DNA of 64,000 nt. It comes from Adenophora triphylla var. japonica (taxonomy: Eukaryota; Streptophyta; Magnoliopsida; Asterales; Campanulaceae). Each line of letters opens with the position of its first letter. Position 1 is the first letter of the stretch. Of the stretch, positions 34,383 through 45,554 are shown one piece after another. The notes under the pieces were generated by a model. It did no database searches. It was not told where the DNA came from and saw nothing but the letters and a program-made list of their open reading frames with translations. Made by a program: the position numbers and the translations under genes. Location: positions 124,001 through 188,000 of the forward strand of contig JAFEMH010000339.1 of the NCBI GenBank assembly GCA_022495995.1, given 5' to 3'.

Positions 34383-34790
34383 TTCACCCACCCCACTCAC
34401 AACCCCCCCCCCACCCCCTGCCCCCCACCCCCGGGTCAAAAAAAAATTAATCATTTAAAATTTATTTTTAACAACTCCCCACCCCACTCACCACCACCAC
34501 CCCTGCCCCCCCACCCCCCGTCGGGTCAAAAAAAAATTAATCATTTAAATTGATTTTTAACAACTCCCCACCCACCCCACTCCACTCACCACCACCACCC
34601 CTGCCCCCCACCCCACCCCCCGTCGAGTCTAAAAAAATTTTAATCATTCAAAATTTATTTTTAACAACTCCCCACCCCACTCCACTCACTACCACCACCC
34701 CTGCCCTCAACCCCCGCCCCCACCCCACTCCACTCACCACCACCACCACCACCCCTGCCCCCCCACTCCACTCAAATTATCTCAAATAGT
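34383..34790. repeat. GC-rich minisatellite (CCACCACC-type), about 85-90 bp unit
   Basis: Units of ACTCCCCACCCCACTCACC, a CCCCTGCCCCCCACC-like run, GGGTCAAAAAAAAATTAATC and AATTTATTTTTAAC recur four times with shortening. Proline-rich ORFs over it are artefacts of the repeat. Confidence 0.85.
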
Positions 34791-34965
34791 GTTTTTATCA
34801 AAAAATATTTTCATTAAACATATGAAATCTTTTCCAAAAAACATTTTCCTTACCAAACAGCCAAAAACATGTTTATCAAATTCTCCGAAAAACATTTTAC
34901 AGGAAATTCATTTTATGAAAATCATTTTCCGTAAAATATTTTCCGTTGAAACAAACGGAGTCTTA

Positions 34966-35545
34966 GTTACGAGTTATTTGGCTTCTTCCCACTCACTGTA
35001 CATGCTAATATCAATATAGAGAAAAAAATTCCCAAATGTTCTTCTCTTGTTTACTCTCGTGTTCATTATTTCTGAAGTTCTTCGTGGTATCAGAGCTATC
35101 AATTTGATGGCCTAATGATCATCTTTTTCATACTTTCGCGTCAATTTCTAAATCAGGTTCGTCTGTCAAAATCTAATTTGTTTTCTTCACTTTACTGATC
35201 GATTAGCTGCAATCAACTATTTTGATCAAAAAAATTATCGATTGATTAGCTGTTGGTCCTAACCTACCTAATTTACTTGTTTTCTGCCTTAGTTGATATC
35301 TTCCTCTCGATAGATCTTTCAATTTCTTCAAATATTTGACCTAATTTTTCTCATCTATCATGGCTACTACCGATGAAACTACTAATACCACTGGTTAAGG
35401 TTTCAAACCTCCTAGGTATAAGAGTGGAACGGAGTAAGTGAGTACTAGCAAATTATTTTTCGTGGAGTGCTAGGCTACATGCATTCTCTCGAACTTGGTT
35501 GAGCTTCCATCAGTTGAAACAACTCTTATTTGTTGGAAAAAAAAA
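34966..35545 (+). mobile_element. Copia LTR end, primer binding site and start of gag
   Basis: After the Tourist-like element the LTR continues to about 35082 and is followed by TGGTATCAGAGCT (35083), the initiator-Met primer site. ATG 35360 opens MATTDETTNTTG and meets a stop at 35396; readable Gag-like FKPPRYKSGTE follows. No further Copia domain is present before 35545, where the sequence changes character, so the element is truncated. Confidence 0.6.
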
Positions 35546-35787
35546 ATTCTAAAGGCCCTCCTGCCCAGATGTTATTCCTTTTGACACCCCTAGACTCCGG
35601 ACCTCCCTCCCCTCACGTCATTTTACCTCCACTTTCTTTCTCTCTCTAAACACACACACACGCACACACCAAAATCATTTTCTCTCCAAACCCTAACCCT
35701 ATCCATCTCATAATTCCTCCGGTGATGATTCGTTTATTATAGATCTGATGAGATCTGGCTGTGTGATGGAGATCTCACCGCCGGTGT
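35546..35787 (+). other. Possible host exon or leader, interrupted by element D
   Basis: The stretch has a CT/AC-rich leader (TCTCTCTAAACACACACAC, near 35640) and then ATGAGATCTGGC at 35744, reading MRSGCVMEISPPV up to the Athila insertion. The right flank of D (45119-45330) continues in the same frame (SQIWPTIHSNLESS...). On both flanks the block SHNSSG.D.F...DLMR recurs in the same frame. I do not recognise the protein. Confidence 0.35.
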
Positions 35788-37367
35788 TGTTGGGGTGTTA
35801 ACCTAACAGTTTATTTAATATCTGCAAGCGCACGGGCTATTGTAATATAGCGGGTGCAAGTACGGGTCGATCTCACAGGGACAGGGTTTATTTTGGAAAT
35901 ATTTTTGTCTTTAGAACTATAGAAAAGATTGGGGGGAGATAAAGTTTGATTTTGAAAATAAAAAGAACATACACAGAAAATACTTTAATAAAAACTCTTA
36001 TAAAACGAAGCATTCTCGGGATTGGAAATCATACACATAACATTGTTCATCAAATCGTCATTGTCTTAGAAATATAGGTTTTCATTTAAATCAAGGATGG
36101 TATGTTAAGCCTACGCTACTTCGGGTTAAGACAGTAGCGTTTGTATTCTTCACTAATTATGTCCTAACTGTTTGAGATTTCCGTTTATGTTACCCCCGCC
36201 CTGTCACAAACGGGCATTCCGGCTTATCTCTAGCTGACCATATATAATTAGTAAGAATCCATTAAGAACGAGAGTCAACATACTTTCCATTAAAGGAACA
36301 TCCCTAGGCCGTTGAACTACTTTCGTGATCAATGGAACCTAGTTTCTTTATATAGTTCCGTCAATCGAGATTCTCCGCTAGGTCCATTTCTCAATTGACT
36401 GAATCATACAAATTGGACGTCTCCAAAATGTAAGGCATTTAGAGTTTGACATAAAGAAATTGTTTAGATGAAGATAGAAGACAAGGCTTTTCATTCTTAG
36501 ATGATGAACATATATGCTTTTGAGTTTCCAACCCCAAGAATAAGGGGGATTTACTCACTAGCCATCTAGATCATACAAGCAATTAAAGATAAAATATAAA
36601 GTAAGAAGACTTATGATGAAGATAGAAGGAAAATGGCTGGAAATATGCTTCACTTTTATTGCTTTACTCCACGGTACTTTAAGAACAAAATATGAACTTT
36701 GATCTTCAAATGATCTTTGGAAATTGATATCACAAGTGCTATACTATGGAATATCACTAAAATTTTGTGTATATTTCGTCTGTAATATATATAAGACTGA
36801 TTACAAAGGATCTTTTTATAAGGGGGAGGGAACTCTTCAAGAAGGTGCTTCCAAAAGGTGCCTTTTAGTCTGCAGTCACCACTTTGCACGGCCGTGTCAA
36901 GGGTTTTGCACGGCCGTGCACCCTTGGCGCCAGATTTTAATTTGATTTGGGAAGACTTGCACGACCGCTCCGAGACTAACTGCACGGCCGCTCCGAGGTT
37001 GGCACGGCCAAGGCCAATTCATTGCTCGGCCACTCCACGGATTTGGGGTCAAAAATGGCCTGTCATGGCCTTAAGTGCACGGCCGCTCCATCAATAGCTG
37101 CACGGCCGCTCCTCCTGGATTTCAGCTTGTGTGCTTGATTTGCTTTGTTGTTTCTCCATGCTTTTGAACCAAAGTGTCCAAGCATCTTATTGATCATAAA
37201 AAGACTCTAAAACCTGTCTAAAAATGCATAAAACATACCAAAAGCGTAAAATCTAATAAAATAGAAAAAGTAAGTAAAAAGTACTAAAAATGCTATGAGA
37301 AATGATGTTTTATCCATGTAAAGTACATAAAAATTAGGATAAATGACTATATAATAGTCACTTATCA
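35788..37367 (-). repeat. Element D 3' LTR
   Basis: The 1580 bp LTR has its TATA box (CTTATAAAAAG on the minus strand) near 36822-36832. About 60-290 bp upstream of it lies an array of GCACGGCCG motifs. Intact ends agree with the 5' LTR. Confidence 0.9.
36885..37110 (-). promoter_or_regulatory. GCACGGCCGCTCC array in U3 of element D (3' LTR)
   Basis: About nine variants of GCACGGCCGTG, GCACGGCCGCTCC and GCACGACCGCTCC lie within 225 bp, in an otherwise AT-rich LTR. In the sense of the element they read GGAGCGGCCGTGC and stand directly upstream of the TATA box. Confidence 0.75.
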
Positions 37368-37897
37368 AACTCCCCCACACTTAAGCTTTTGCTTGTCCCC
37401 AAGCAATTTTAAGATGGAAATACGGAGAGGGAAAGAAAAAAAGAAAAGAAAAGCGAAAATGATCCCTCAAAAAATAAAGTAGCAAGCCTTTAAACGCCTC
37501 TTGGATAATGCCTTCATCTTTCTAGTCATATTTTGTATACCTTTAAAAATTTATTAGGAAGAAGCATTTTGGGGATATTTTTAAGGAGATAATTTGTAAG
37601 AAAATAACCTAATATAGCATATATAGAATTTTGATCAGGTAAAACATGCTAGAAGGATAAATCTTAGATCATTTATTGGAAAAAGAGAAATTTTCACCCT
37701 TTAGAGTGATTTTTTTTTGAGAGAAATAAATTTATTTCTTTAAAATGTACAAGAGGAAGGTATAAACATCTATTCACAAACTAGAAGTTCTCGAAGAGTT
37801 GCATTGCATTTTTGAATCACAAGGGCGAAAAAAATGGATGATGATAGTGGAAGAATCTTATCAAAGTTTCAACAAATTTATCTTATTTTTGCACGTG

Positions 37898-37898
<1 letters not shown>

Positions 37899-37931
<33 letters not shown>
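37899..37931. repeat. (TA)n microsatellite
   Basis: About 16 TA units lie in the 3' untranslated part of element D, between the 3' LTR and the ATHILA ORF. The rest of 37368-38801 is AT-rich and non-coding. Confidence 0.95.
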
Positions 37932-37935
<4 letters not shown>

Positions 37936-38801
37936 TTGCAAAAGACCTTAGTTATTTTTGATCCTTTCAAGTAGGAGACATTGTGGCTGCGAACCCCATG
38001 TTCCTAATACTTAGATCAAGAATACTTTCGGATATTACTCCCGTTTGGCAAGGAAGCATCGTCGCAGTGAACGCCGTGCCCCGAGTTACTTAGGAAGTAA
38101 TAGGTTTCTTTTTGCTTTTAAGGCTTGGTGACTAAGTCACTCTTTTTAGCAATAAGATAAAAATGTCTAACTTTTGATTCGATTTGTGGAAATGGAAAGA
38201 TTGAATTTTGATGAAGAGGTGTGATTCAAAGGATGCAAAACAAAGGGTGCTTCTAATAAGGGAATAAATATTTAATAAAAAATAAAAGAAATGTACAATC
38301 TTAAAGAAATATTTTTTTCATAAGAATGACCAAGTAAAGATTGATAAAGATTTATTCTAATCAAATGTCTTTTTCTTGATAAAACCCTATATTTTGCTAT
38401 ACTAACTTATGAGGCTTTCAATTATTTCTAAAAAAAATATCCCTATATTTTTCTTTTTATAAATTTCTAAGTTTATAAAAAAATATGAGAGGAAAGACAA
38501 TAGGCATTATTCTAGGGAAAATGGCAAGCATATAAATAATGATTATGGATCATCATAGGGATTATTACTTTTTTTTTTATATATACTATACATGCATAAA
38601 ACGAAAATGCAACTAAGTTAAAAAAGAAAAATTTACACTAGAAAGCAAGTAAATTTAAACTAGAAAGCAAGTAAATTCTAAACTAGAAAGCGAAAAATAA
38701 AACAAAGTAAAGATAGGTATAGCCCCCCACACTTGAAATGAACATTGTCCTCAATGTTTTAAGGGACAATGTTAAAACCCGGGGGAGTAAAGAGAAACTT
38801 A

Positions 38802-40034
38802 CTAGGATGGTGGTGGTTGAGGAAAGTCGTTCCAATTGTTTACCCCATAGTTGAAGATGGTGTTTACTTGCCTTTGAATCGTACCCACACGATTTTGTAT
38901 ATCATTCCAGAAGTAATGAAATTCATTGTTGAAAGTATCGAACCGAGTCATTATTTGATTGTTTTGAAGCTCGATCCGGTCAAACCTATCATTGAAATCC
39001 GGCGGCAATTGGGGTGGGTTGGGATGATGTTGCTCTCTTTCTTCTTCTTCTTCTCCTTCCTCTTGGTTTGCTTGACTTGATTGGCCCTCCCCTTGGTTCA
39101 TGGAATCAGGAAAGATCCATGTTTGATATTGATAAGTTCGGGCCTTGGGGAGGATGGGACTAGGCAAAACAATTTAGGGCGTTTTACCCGGCCCTACCAA
39201 CCAATTGTATTCCCCACGTCCTCTATCCGAGATCATTTGCATATTTCGCAAGGTTGGAATATCCAACTTTGTTGACCCCGAAATCGCAGCCTCATTATCG
39301 GGCATCACACGCCGAAAATGGTTAGCAAACAAAGTAACAATACCACCAATGTGAATCTCCCCATTGAAAGTTGGAGAGACAATATCACTAAACAACTCAA
39401 TCAAGAAATGGCTCAAATTCACCCTCTTATGAGCCTTCACCAAAGACCATAACAAAAACAACTCCTTCTTATTCACCGTACCCTTATCTTCCCTTGCAAA
39501 AACAGTGCATGCGTAGAACCTATGCATAATCTGAAGAACGGGGTGGATAATAGATGAGGCTTTTGCGGTTCTAGACTTGAAGGATGGGATCCCGGTTATT
39601 TGTTCCCAAAACACATTCTCCCTAAACTCAATTGGAAAATCTGTTTCATAATTGGTGTAAGCGGGCCAACCTAAAATCCTGTTTACGTCAAAGGAGGTAA
39701 GGTGAAACTCCTCTCCACCAAGCCTAAAATACAAATGTATCAATTGATATGGCTCCCCCATTTCTCCACAAATTTCTGTTGTGACATCCTTCCTCATAGT
39801 GCTCAAAAATTCCAAAGTGATTCTCTCATATGTTTTTGCATGCATTTCAAGAAAATCACCACAACCAAACCCGGCGTGAAATCTTTTCACATTTGAATAG
39901 ATATCTAAGGTTTTGAGGGCATCAATATCCGGGAATTGGGTTGTCCTAATCCTTTTTTGACGAAGGGCGGTGAATCTAGCCACTTCAGAAGGCTCTCTAA
40001 ACTCAATACCCAAATCATTGAGTGTTGGGTTCAA
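38802..40034 (-). pseudogene. ATHILA ORF-1 family protein (env position) of element D, one premature stop
   Basis: Open frame 40034-39174 is followed, in the same frame, by 39167-38802; only one TAA codon (39176-39174) separates them. The first part has LDIYSNVKRFHAGFG, TYERITLEFLSTMRKDV, HLYFRLGGEEFHLTSFDVNR and ILGWPAYTNYETDF, the pattern of the Arabidopsis retrotransposon ORF-1 (ATHILA) family. The C-terminal part is acidic and Gln/Asn-rich with a heptad-like stretch (RFDRIELQNNQIMTRFD). The role of this protein is not established. The listed start codon is TTG, and the same frame stays open upstream (about 40110) without a clear ATG, so the true start may be made by splicing. Confidence 0.7.
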
Positions 40035-40525
40035 ATTAGGGGTAGGAGATGGTTCCTTTCGGGACCTTTTCGAACCCCTTTCAGTAGCCTTTCCTTCCTT
40101 CCATTGAAAATTTGTAGAAAAATACCCAAAAACTCAGCTAGAGCAAAAGTAGATTACCCGGATCCGTGGTTGAGAAGCTTGAAATTGTTGTTAAATAGCT
40201 ACTAGACAACCAAAAGCTCCTTCCTTGCACCTTAATTCGGAATAATCCTTCTTGAATTTTATGAAATGGGTGAAGGGTTTTGGATTTTTCGGAATTGGGG
40301 TTTTAGGGGGGTTTTGGGATGATTTTGATTGGAGAGAAATGGTTAACTGGAGGATTTGAGGAGGATTGAGGGTTGAATTGTGAGTTAAAATGGTGGAGAA
40401 GTGGGTTTTTAAAGTAGGTGGGGCGGAGGAATTGAGGGAGAAGGGAAGAAGATGAAGTGAATGAGGGAGGAGGGAGAAGGGCACGTCCTTTTGACTGGAA
40501 CGACGCAACTCTTCAGACGCTTTGC

Positions 40526-40632
40526 ACGGCCGTGTCAAGGGTTTTTGCACGGCCGCTCCCTTTTTGCTGAGTCAACTCTTCCCGACTCGATATGAACTGC
40601 ACGGCCGCTCCAAGAAGTGCTGCACGGCCGTG
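40526..40632 (-). promoter_or_regulatory. GCACGGCCG array upstream of the ATHILA ORF, possible internal promoter
   Basis: Four copies (GCACGGCCGTGTC, GCACGGCCGCTCC twice, GCACGGCCGTGC) repeat the motif found in the U3 of the same element. On the minus strand a TATA-like CTTTAAAAACC follows about 115 bp downstream (40401-40414). The ATHILA ORF begins about 370 bp after that. The layout imitates the LTR promoter. Confidence 0.5.
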
Positions 40633-40803
40633 CTAACCAATATTTACTACTTTTAATTTTTTCTTTTTCTCTTTTTTTTTTTTATATATACAAAAAAAAG
40701 TTAGCACAATAATAATAATAACAAAAATGAAAAAATAAAATAAAATTAAAAGAATAAAATCAAAGTAAAATATAAAGAAAATAAAGCAAAAATAATCCAT
40801 CGG

Positions 40804-41055
40804 TTACCATCCTGATGATGCTTGTTTTAGGTCCTTAGCTCGACCCCTTCCCGGTAGTAGGAGATGCATGATATTTGGTTGGCCTTTTGTCATTGACAAC
40901 TTGCCACTGCAACCCTTCCGGAGTAATGAGTATCTTTTGCGGTAGACATTTCTTCCATCCCGATTTCTTGGGTAGAACAAGCGACCTATAGTCTTTGCAT
41001 CTTCGAAAATTCGAAGTGACCTTCTTTTTTGTTCTTTCTTATTTTTCTGTTGCAT
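40804..41055 (-). CDS. Small ORF between protease and ATHILA ORF of element D, unrecognised
   Basis: 83 codons rich in Lys/Arg (RRSLRIFEDAKTIGRLFYP, RNVYRKRYSLLRKGCSGKLS). It overlaps the end of the protease ORF by a few codons in another frame. It could be the remaining 3' end of pol left by the deletion of RT and integrase, but I see no domain that proves it. Confidence 0.35.
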   Translation of the reverse strand: MQQKNKKEQKRRSLRIFEDAKTIGRLFYPRNRDGRNVYRKRYSLLRKGCSGKLSMTKGQPNIMHLLLPGRGRAKDLKQASSGW

Positions 41056-43376
41056 TGTTAGTTTCGGGACATGCAGAAATATCTATAGCATCATTATCAT
41101 TGCAAATCAAAGGTTTAATATCTATGGGATCATTTTTCATTCCTTCCTTTGATTTCGGTTCCTCACCCATTAAATCTTCTTCACTTGGAATCCAATTTTC
41201 TTCACTAGGGGTGTAGGTTTCTTCACTTGGGGTCAAATTCTCTTCACTAGGGGTGTAGGCCTTGAAATAGGGATCTTCGAGATCTGGCCTATACATACTA
41301 AATTCGACCCTTTCTTTCCCCACATTTAGGGAAAATGTGTCATTTCTTACATCTATGATTGCCCCCGCAGTGGCAAGAAATGGCCTTCCTAGAATGACGG
41401 GAATATAGTGGTCTTCCGCCATATCTAAGATTACAAAATCGACAGGGATGATCAAGTTCCCTACTCGACAAGACAAGTTTTCCATAATACCCACGGGGTA
41501 TTGAACGGATCGGTCTGCCAATTGGAGAGTTATGGTTGTGGGTTTGAGTTTCCCTATACCAAGTTTCTTGCTAACCGATAATGGCATTATACTAACGCTA
41601 ACTCCTAAGTCAAGGACAACGTTATCTATGTTTATTCTGCCAACACAACAAGGAATGGTGAATGTACCCGGATCCTTTAATTTCGGAGGGTCTTTATTTT
41701 GCAAAACAGCGCTTACTTCCTCCGCCAACATAACATTCTCATTTTCTTCTAGCCTTTCTTTTTCAAAAATTAATTTTTTCAAAGGTTTAACGGCTAAAGG
41801 CATATCTTCATGTTTTCTAAAATATGAAATGTTGACATTAATGGCGTTGAGGTTATCAAGGAATTCATCATAATCCTTGTCTTCCTTTTTAGGGGATTCT
41901 GTCCCCGAATTAGTCTCAATCATCAAAGAGATTGGACTATGATTGATATTTCTAGGGCATTCATCTATCTTTTCTTGCTCATCCCTAGTTTTTATCATGT
42001 TAACTTGCTCATTTGGCCTTTGAGGTTGGCCGGAAAGACTCCCTTGTGGCCTATTTATTGGGGTAGCCTGTTGAGCTTGTTGAGTTTCTAGCATCTTATT
42101 ATGCGTTGCTAAGTTATCCAACCTAGCATTGAGAAGTTTAAAGCATTCCCTAAATTCATTATTGATCTTTTCTTGGGAATTTTTATTTTCCACTACAAAA
42201 TCCATTATAAGATCCAATTTAGACTTAGGGGGGAAGGTACTTGCATTGTTATTGAAATTCTTAGGTGCAAATCCCGGGGGTTGTGTAGATGGTTGCGGGT
42301 TAAGAACGTTGTTATTCTTGTAGGAAAAGTTGGGGTGATTCCTCCATTCGGGATTGTATGTATTAGAATACATCCCCCCCCTTTTGTCCAAAAGAATTTA
42401 CAAAGTTCACTTGATCATTAGAGGTAATGCCAAGTAACTCGCAGTTATCCGTGCTATGTGAGTTAGACCCACATAGTTCACATAACACATTTACACTAGC
42501 TATGGGGTTGACATTAAGATTTTCAATTTTTTTCAAAAGCATGTCAACCTTAGAAGAGAGAAGAGTAACTGCATCAACATTATATTTACCGGGCGTACCT
42601 TGTTGTTGCTCCCTCTCGCTTGACCATTGGTAATGGTTCAATGCAATGTTCTCGATAAGGTCATATGCCTCATCGACTCCTTTGTTCATCAATGCTCCTC
42701 CTGCAGCGGCATCAATGGTCTCTCTTGTCTTGAATATGAGACCGTTGTAGAAGGTGTGAACAATCAACCACTTTTCAAGCCCGTGGTGGGGGCACATTCT
42801 GAGAAGTTCCTTGAACCGCTCCCATGCATCATACAAAGTCTCACTATCCGTTTGACAAAAGTTAGTGATCTTTGTGCGTATTTGGGCAGTTTTGCTTGGT
42901 GGGAAAAATCGACCAAGGAATGCTTCTTGAATTTGGTCCCATGTCGTCAATGAATTTTGGGGGACCGAATTCAACCATTGTTTCGCCTTATCCTTAAGAG
43001 AGAAAGGAAAAAGGCGCATCCGAATAGCTTCCGGCGTAACATTTTGAATACGTGTGGTATCACAATATTCAAGAAATGTTTGGATGTGGAGATGGGGATC
43101 TTCGAAAGCGGTGCCGCTATATTGGTTGTTCATAACCATATGTAAGAGCTGCGGCTTTATTTCAAAGTGTGCCGCTTCGGCATTCGGCACAACAATAGGG
43201 GATCTAGTTCCCGGGGTACTTGGATTAACAAAGTCCCGTAGGGTCCTAGCCGGTGTTTGCGGTTCTCCTTCCGCCATATGTTTCTTTAAGGTCTCTCTAA
43301 ATCTTCTTAGTCTCTCGTGAAAGCTTCTTTCGGGTTCTGGATCAAAATTTTCAAAGAATGTCTGAGCCCGTTTCAT
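41039..43376 (-). CDS. Element D gag-protease, split by a G8 homopolymer frameshift
   Basis: The first ORF (43376-42363) holds the Athila-type Gag: PQLLHMVMNNQYSGTAFEDP, FPFSLKDKAKQWLNSVPQ, TWDQIQEAFLGRFFPPSKT and a zinc knuckle CELCGSNSHSTDNC. At a run of eight G (42381-42374) the frame changes. The second ORF (42391-41039) continues with YSNTYNPEWRNHPNFS, exactly where the family Gag continues, then Gln-rich sequence and the protease (NIDNVVLDLGVSVSIMPLSV, VILGRPFLATAGAIIDV). The catalytic motif is DLGVS where DLGAS is usual. A repeated TPSEEN block ends the protein. Apart from the G run the frame is intact over about 780 codons. Confidence 0.82.
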
Positions 43377-43542
43377 ACACTAAGAGAAAAATACTTAAAG
43401 AAAGATTAAATGCAACAATTTATCGGAAGTAAAAAGCAAAATAATATAAAATAAAAACAACAAAATAAAATGAAAAAAATGATGTAGTAAAGACAAAAAA
43501 CTTAAAAATAAACCGTTGTTCCCGGCAACGGCGTCAAAAACT

Positions 43543-45118
43543 TGTTGGGGTGTTAACCTAACGGTTTATTTAATATCCGCAAGCGCACGGGCTATTGTAA
43601 TATAGCGGGTGCAAGTACGGGTCGATCCCACAGGGACAGGGTTTATTTTGGAAATATTTTTGTCTTTAGAACTATAGAAAAGATTGGGGGGAGATAAAGT
43701 TTGATTTTGAAAATAAAAAGAACATACACAGAAAATACTTTAATAAAAACTCTTATAAAACGAAGCATTCTCGGGATTGGAAATCATACACATAACATTG
43801 TTCATCAAATCGTCATTGTCTTAGAAATATAGGTTTTCATTTAAATCAAGGATGGTATGTTAAGCCTACGCTACTTCGGTTTAAGACAGTAGCGTTTGTA
43901 TTCTTCACTAATTTTGTCCTAACTGTTTGAGATTTTCGTTTATGTTACCCCCGCCCTGTCACAAACGGGCATTTCGGCTTATCTCTAGCTGACCATAATT
44001 AGTAAGAATCCATTAAGAACGAGAGTCAACATACTTTCCATTAAAGGAACATCCCTAGGCCGTTGAACTACTTTCGTGATCAATGGAACCTAGTTTCTTT
44101 ATATGGTTCCGTCAATCGAGATTCTCTGCTAGGTCCATCTCTCAATTGACTGAATCATACAAATTGGACGTCTCAAAAATGTAAGGCATTTAGAGTTTGA
44201 CCTAAAGAAATTGTTTAGATGAAGATAGAAGACAAGGCTTTTCATTCTTAGATGATGAACATATATGCTTTTGAGTTTCCAACCCCAAGAATAAGGGGAA
44301 TTTACTCACTAGCCATCTAGATCATACAAGCAATTAAAGATAAAAGATAAAGTAAGAAGACTTATGATGAAGATAGAAGGCAAATGGCTGGAAATATGCT
44401 TCACTTTTATTGCTTTACTCCACGGTACTTTAAGAACAAAATATGAACTTTGATCTTCAAATGATCTTTGGAAATTGATATCACAAGTGCTATACTATGG
44501 AATATCACTAAAATTCTGTGTATATTTCGTCTGTAATATATATAAGACTGATTACAAAGGGTCTTTTTATAAGGGGGAGGGAACTCTTCAAGAAGGTGCT
44601 TCCAAAAGGTGCCTTTTAGTCTGCAGTCACCACTTTGCACGGCCGTGTCAAGGGTTTTGCACGGCCGTGCACCCTTGGCGCCAGATTTTAATTTGATTTG
44701 GGAAGACTTGCACGGCTGCTCCGAGACTAACTGCACGGCCGCTCCGAGGTTGGCACGGCCAAGGCCAATTAATTGCTCGGTCACTCCACGGATTTGGGGC
44801 CAAAAATGGCCTGTCATGGCCTTAAGTGCACGACCGCTCCATCAATAGTTGCACGGCCGCTCCTCCTGGATTTCATCTTGTGTGTTTGATTTGCTTTGTT
44901 GTTCCTCCATGCTTTTGAACCAAAGTGTCCAAGCATCTTATTGATCATAAAAAGACTCTAAAACCTGTCTAAAAATGCATAAAACATACCAAAAGCGTAA
45001 AATCTAATAAAATAGAAAAAGTAAGTAAAAAGTACTAAAAATGCTATGAGAAATGATGTTTTATCCATGTAAAGTGCATAAAATTTAGGATAAATGACTA
45101 TATAATAGTCACTTATCA
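43543..45118 (-). repeat. Element D 5' LTR
   Basis: The 1576 bp LTR has its TATA box (CTTATAAAAAG, minus strand) near 44563-44573 and the GCACGGCCG array at 44635-44870. The primer site region follows at its 3' end. Confidence 0.9.
44635..44870 (-). promoter_or_regulatory. GCACGGCCGCTCC array in U3 of element D (5' LTR)
   Basis: The same array as in the 3' LTR, with a few substitutions (for example GCACGGCTGCTCC). It ends about 60 bp upstream of the TATA box in the sense of the element. Confidence 0.75.
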
Positions 45119-45554
45119 GGCGTCCCAGATATGGCCAACGATACATTCCAATCTAGAATCTTCGCTCGTCAGTGACTCACCCTCGCCTTCACCTCCGTCC
45201 TCTCGCTCTTCCCTTTCATGGTATCCTCCACACCATATATCACATAATTCCTCCGGTGGAGATCCGTTTGCTGTAGATCTGATGAGATTCGACTGTGTTT
45301 GAGATCTTGTGAGATTTATGTTGCCAGGTGAGTTTGCTAAGCATGTTGTATCTTAATTTTGTCTTTTCTTTTTGTGTCATTTCTTGCCTAATATATAGAG
45401 AGATAAATATTATTGATGTGCAACTATGAATTCCTCTTCTTTATTTGAAATTTAATGCGTACTACTGCACTCTTTCCAAGTTCTTGATGCCTTATAGGTT
45501 CATGAGATGGTAAAGATAAGAAGCAATGAATGCAGGAAGATTGTCTATATCACT
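45119..45554 (+). other. Unique sequence between elements D and E, possible host exon and intron start
   Basis: The frame open on the left of D goes on here (SQIWPTIHSNLESSLVSD, PSPSPPSSRSSLSWYPP) to a TGA near 45288. A donor-like CCAG|GTGAGTTTGC follows at about 45328. The block CATAATTCCTCCGGTG plus AGATCTGATGAGAT repeats the left flank (35707-35760). E is inserted at 45555. Confidence 0.35.

Larger units (their letters stand above)
33423..34962. mobile_element. Tourist-like (PIF/Harbinger) element, enlarged by a nested LTR and GC-rich repeats
   Basis: The ends GGCTCCGTTTGTTTG and, inverted, GACTCCGTTTGTTTC are flanked by TTA on both sides (33420-33422, 34963-34965). The inverted repeats continue with AAAATGTTTT / AAAATATTTT. 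Inside lie a Copia-type solo LTR (33733-34382) and CCACCACC-rich repeats. There is no coding capacity. The element itself interrupts the Copia LTR of 20597-35082. Confidence 0.75.
35788..45118 (-). mobile_element. Element D: Athila-type retrotransposon without reverse transcriptase or integrase, 9.3 kb
   Basis: On the minus strand the 5' LTR is 43543-45118 and the 3' LTR is 35788-37367. Both start TGATAAGTGACTATTATATAG and end GGTTAACACCCCAACA. The flanks GGTGT and GGCGT (35783-35787, 45119-45123) look like one target duplication with a single change. The primer site region reads TTTTGACGCCGTTGCCGGGAA (43514-43536) and the purine tract GTGTGGGGGAGTT adjoins the 3' LTR. It encodes gag-protease (43376-41039) and an ATHILA-family ORF (40034-38802); about 1 kb between them has no RT, RNase H or integrase. 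The LTRs differ at roughly 2 percent of positions by eye. It must depend on a full-length relative for mobility. Confidence 0.88.

Noticed and set aside
34550..34789. Proline-rich plus-strand ORF
   Set aside because: Low-complexity CCACCACC minisatellite; no conserved features.
40191..40550. 119-codon minus-strand ORF upstream of the ATHILA ORF
   Set aside because: Pro/Ser/Thr-rich without a domain, and it covers the motif array and TATA-like site; more likely leader than protein.
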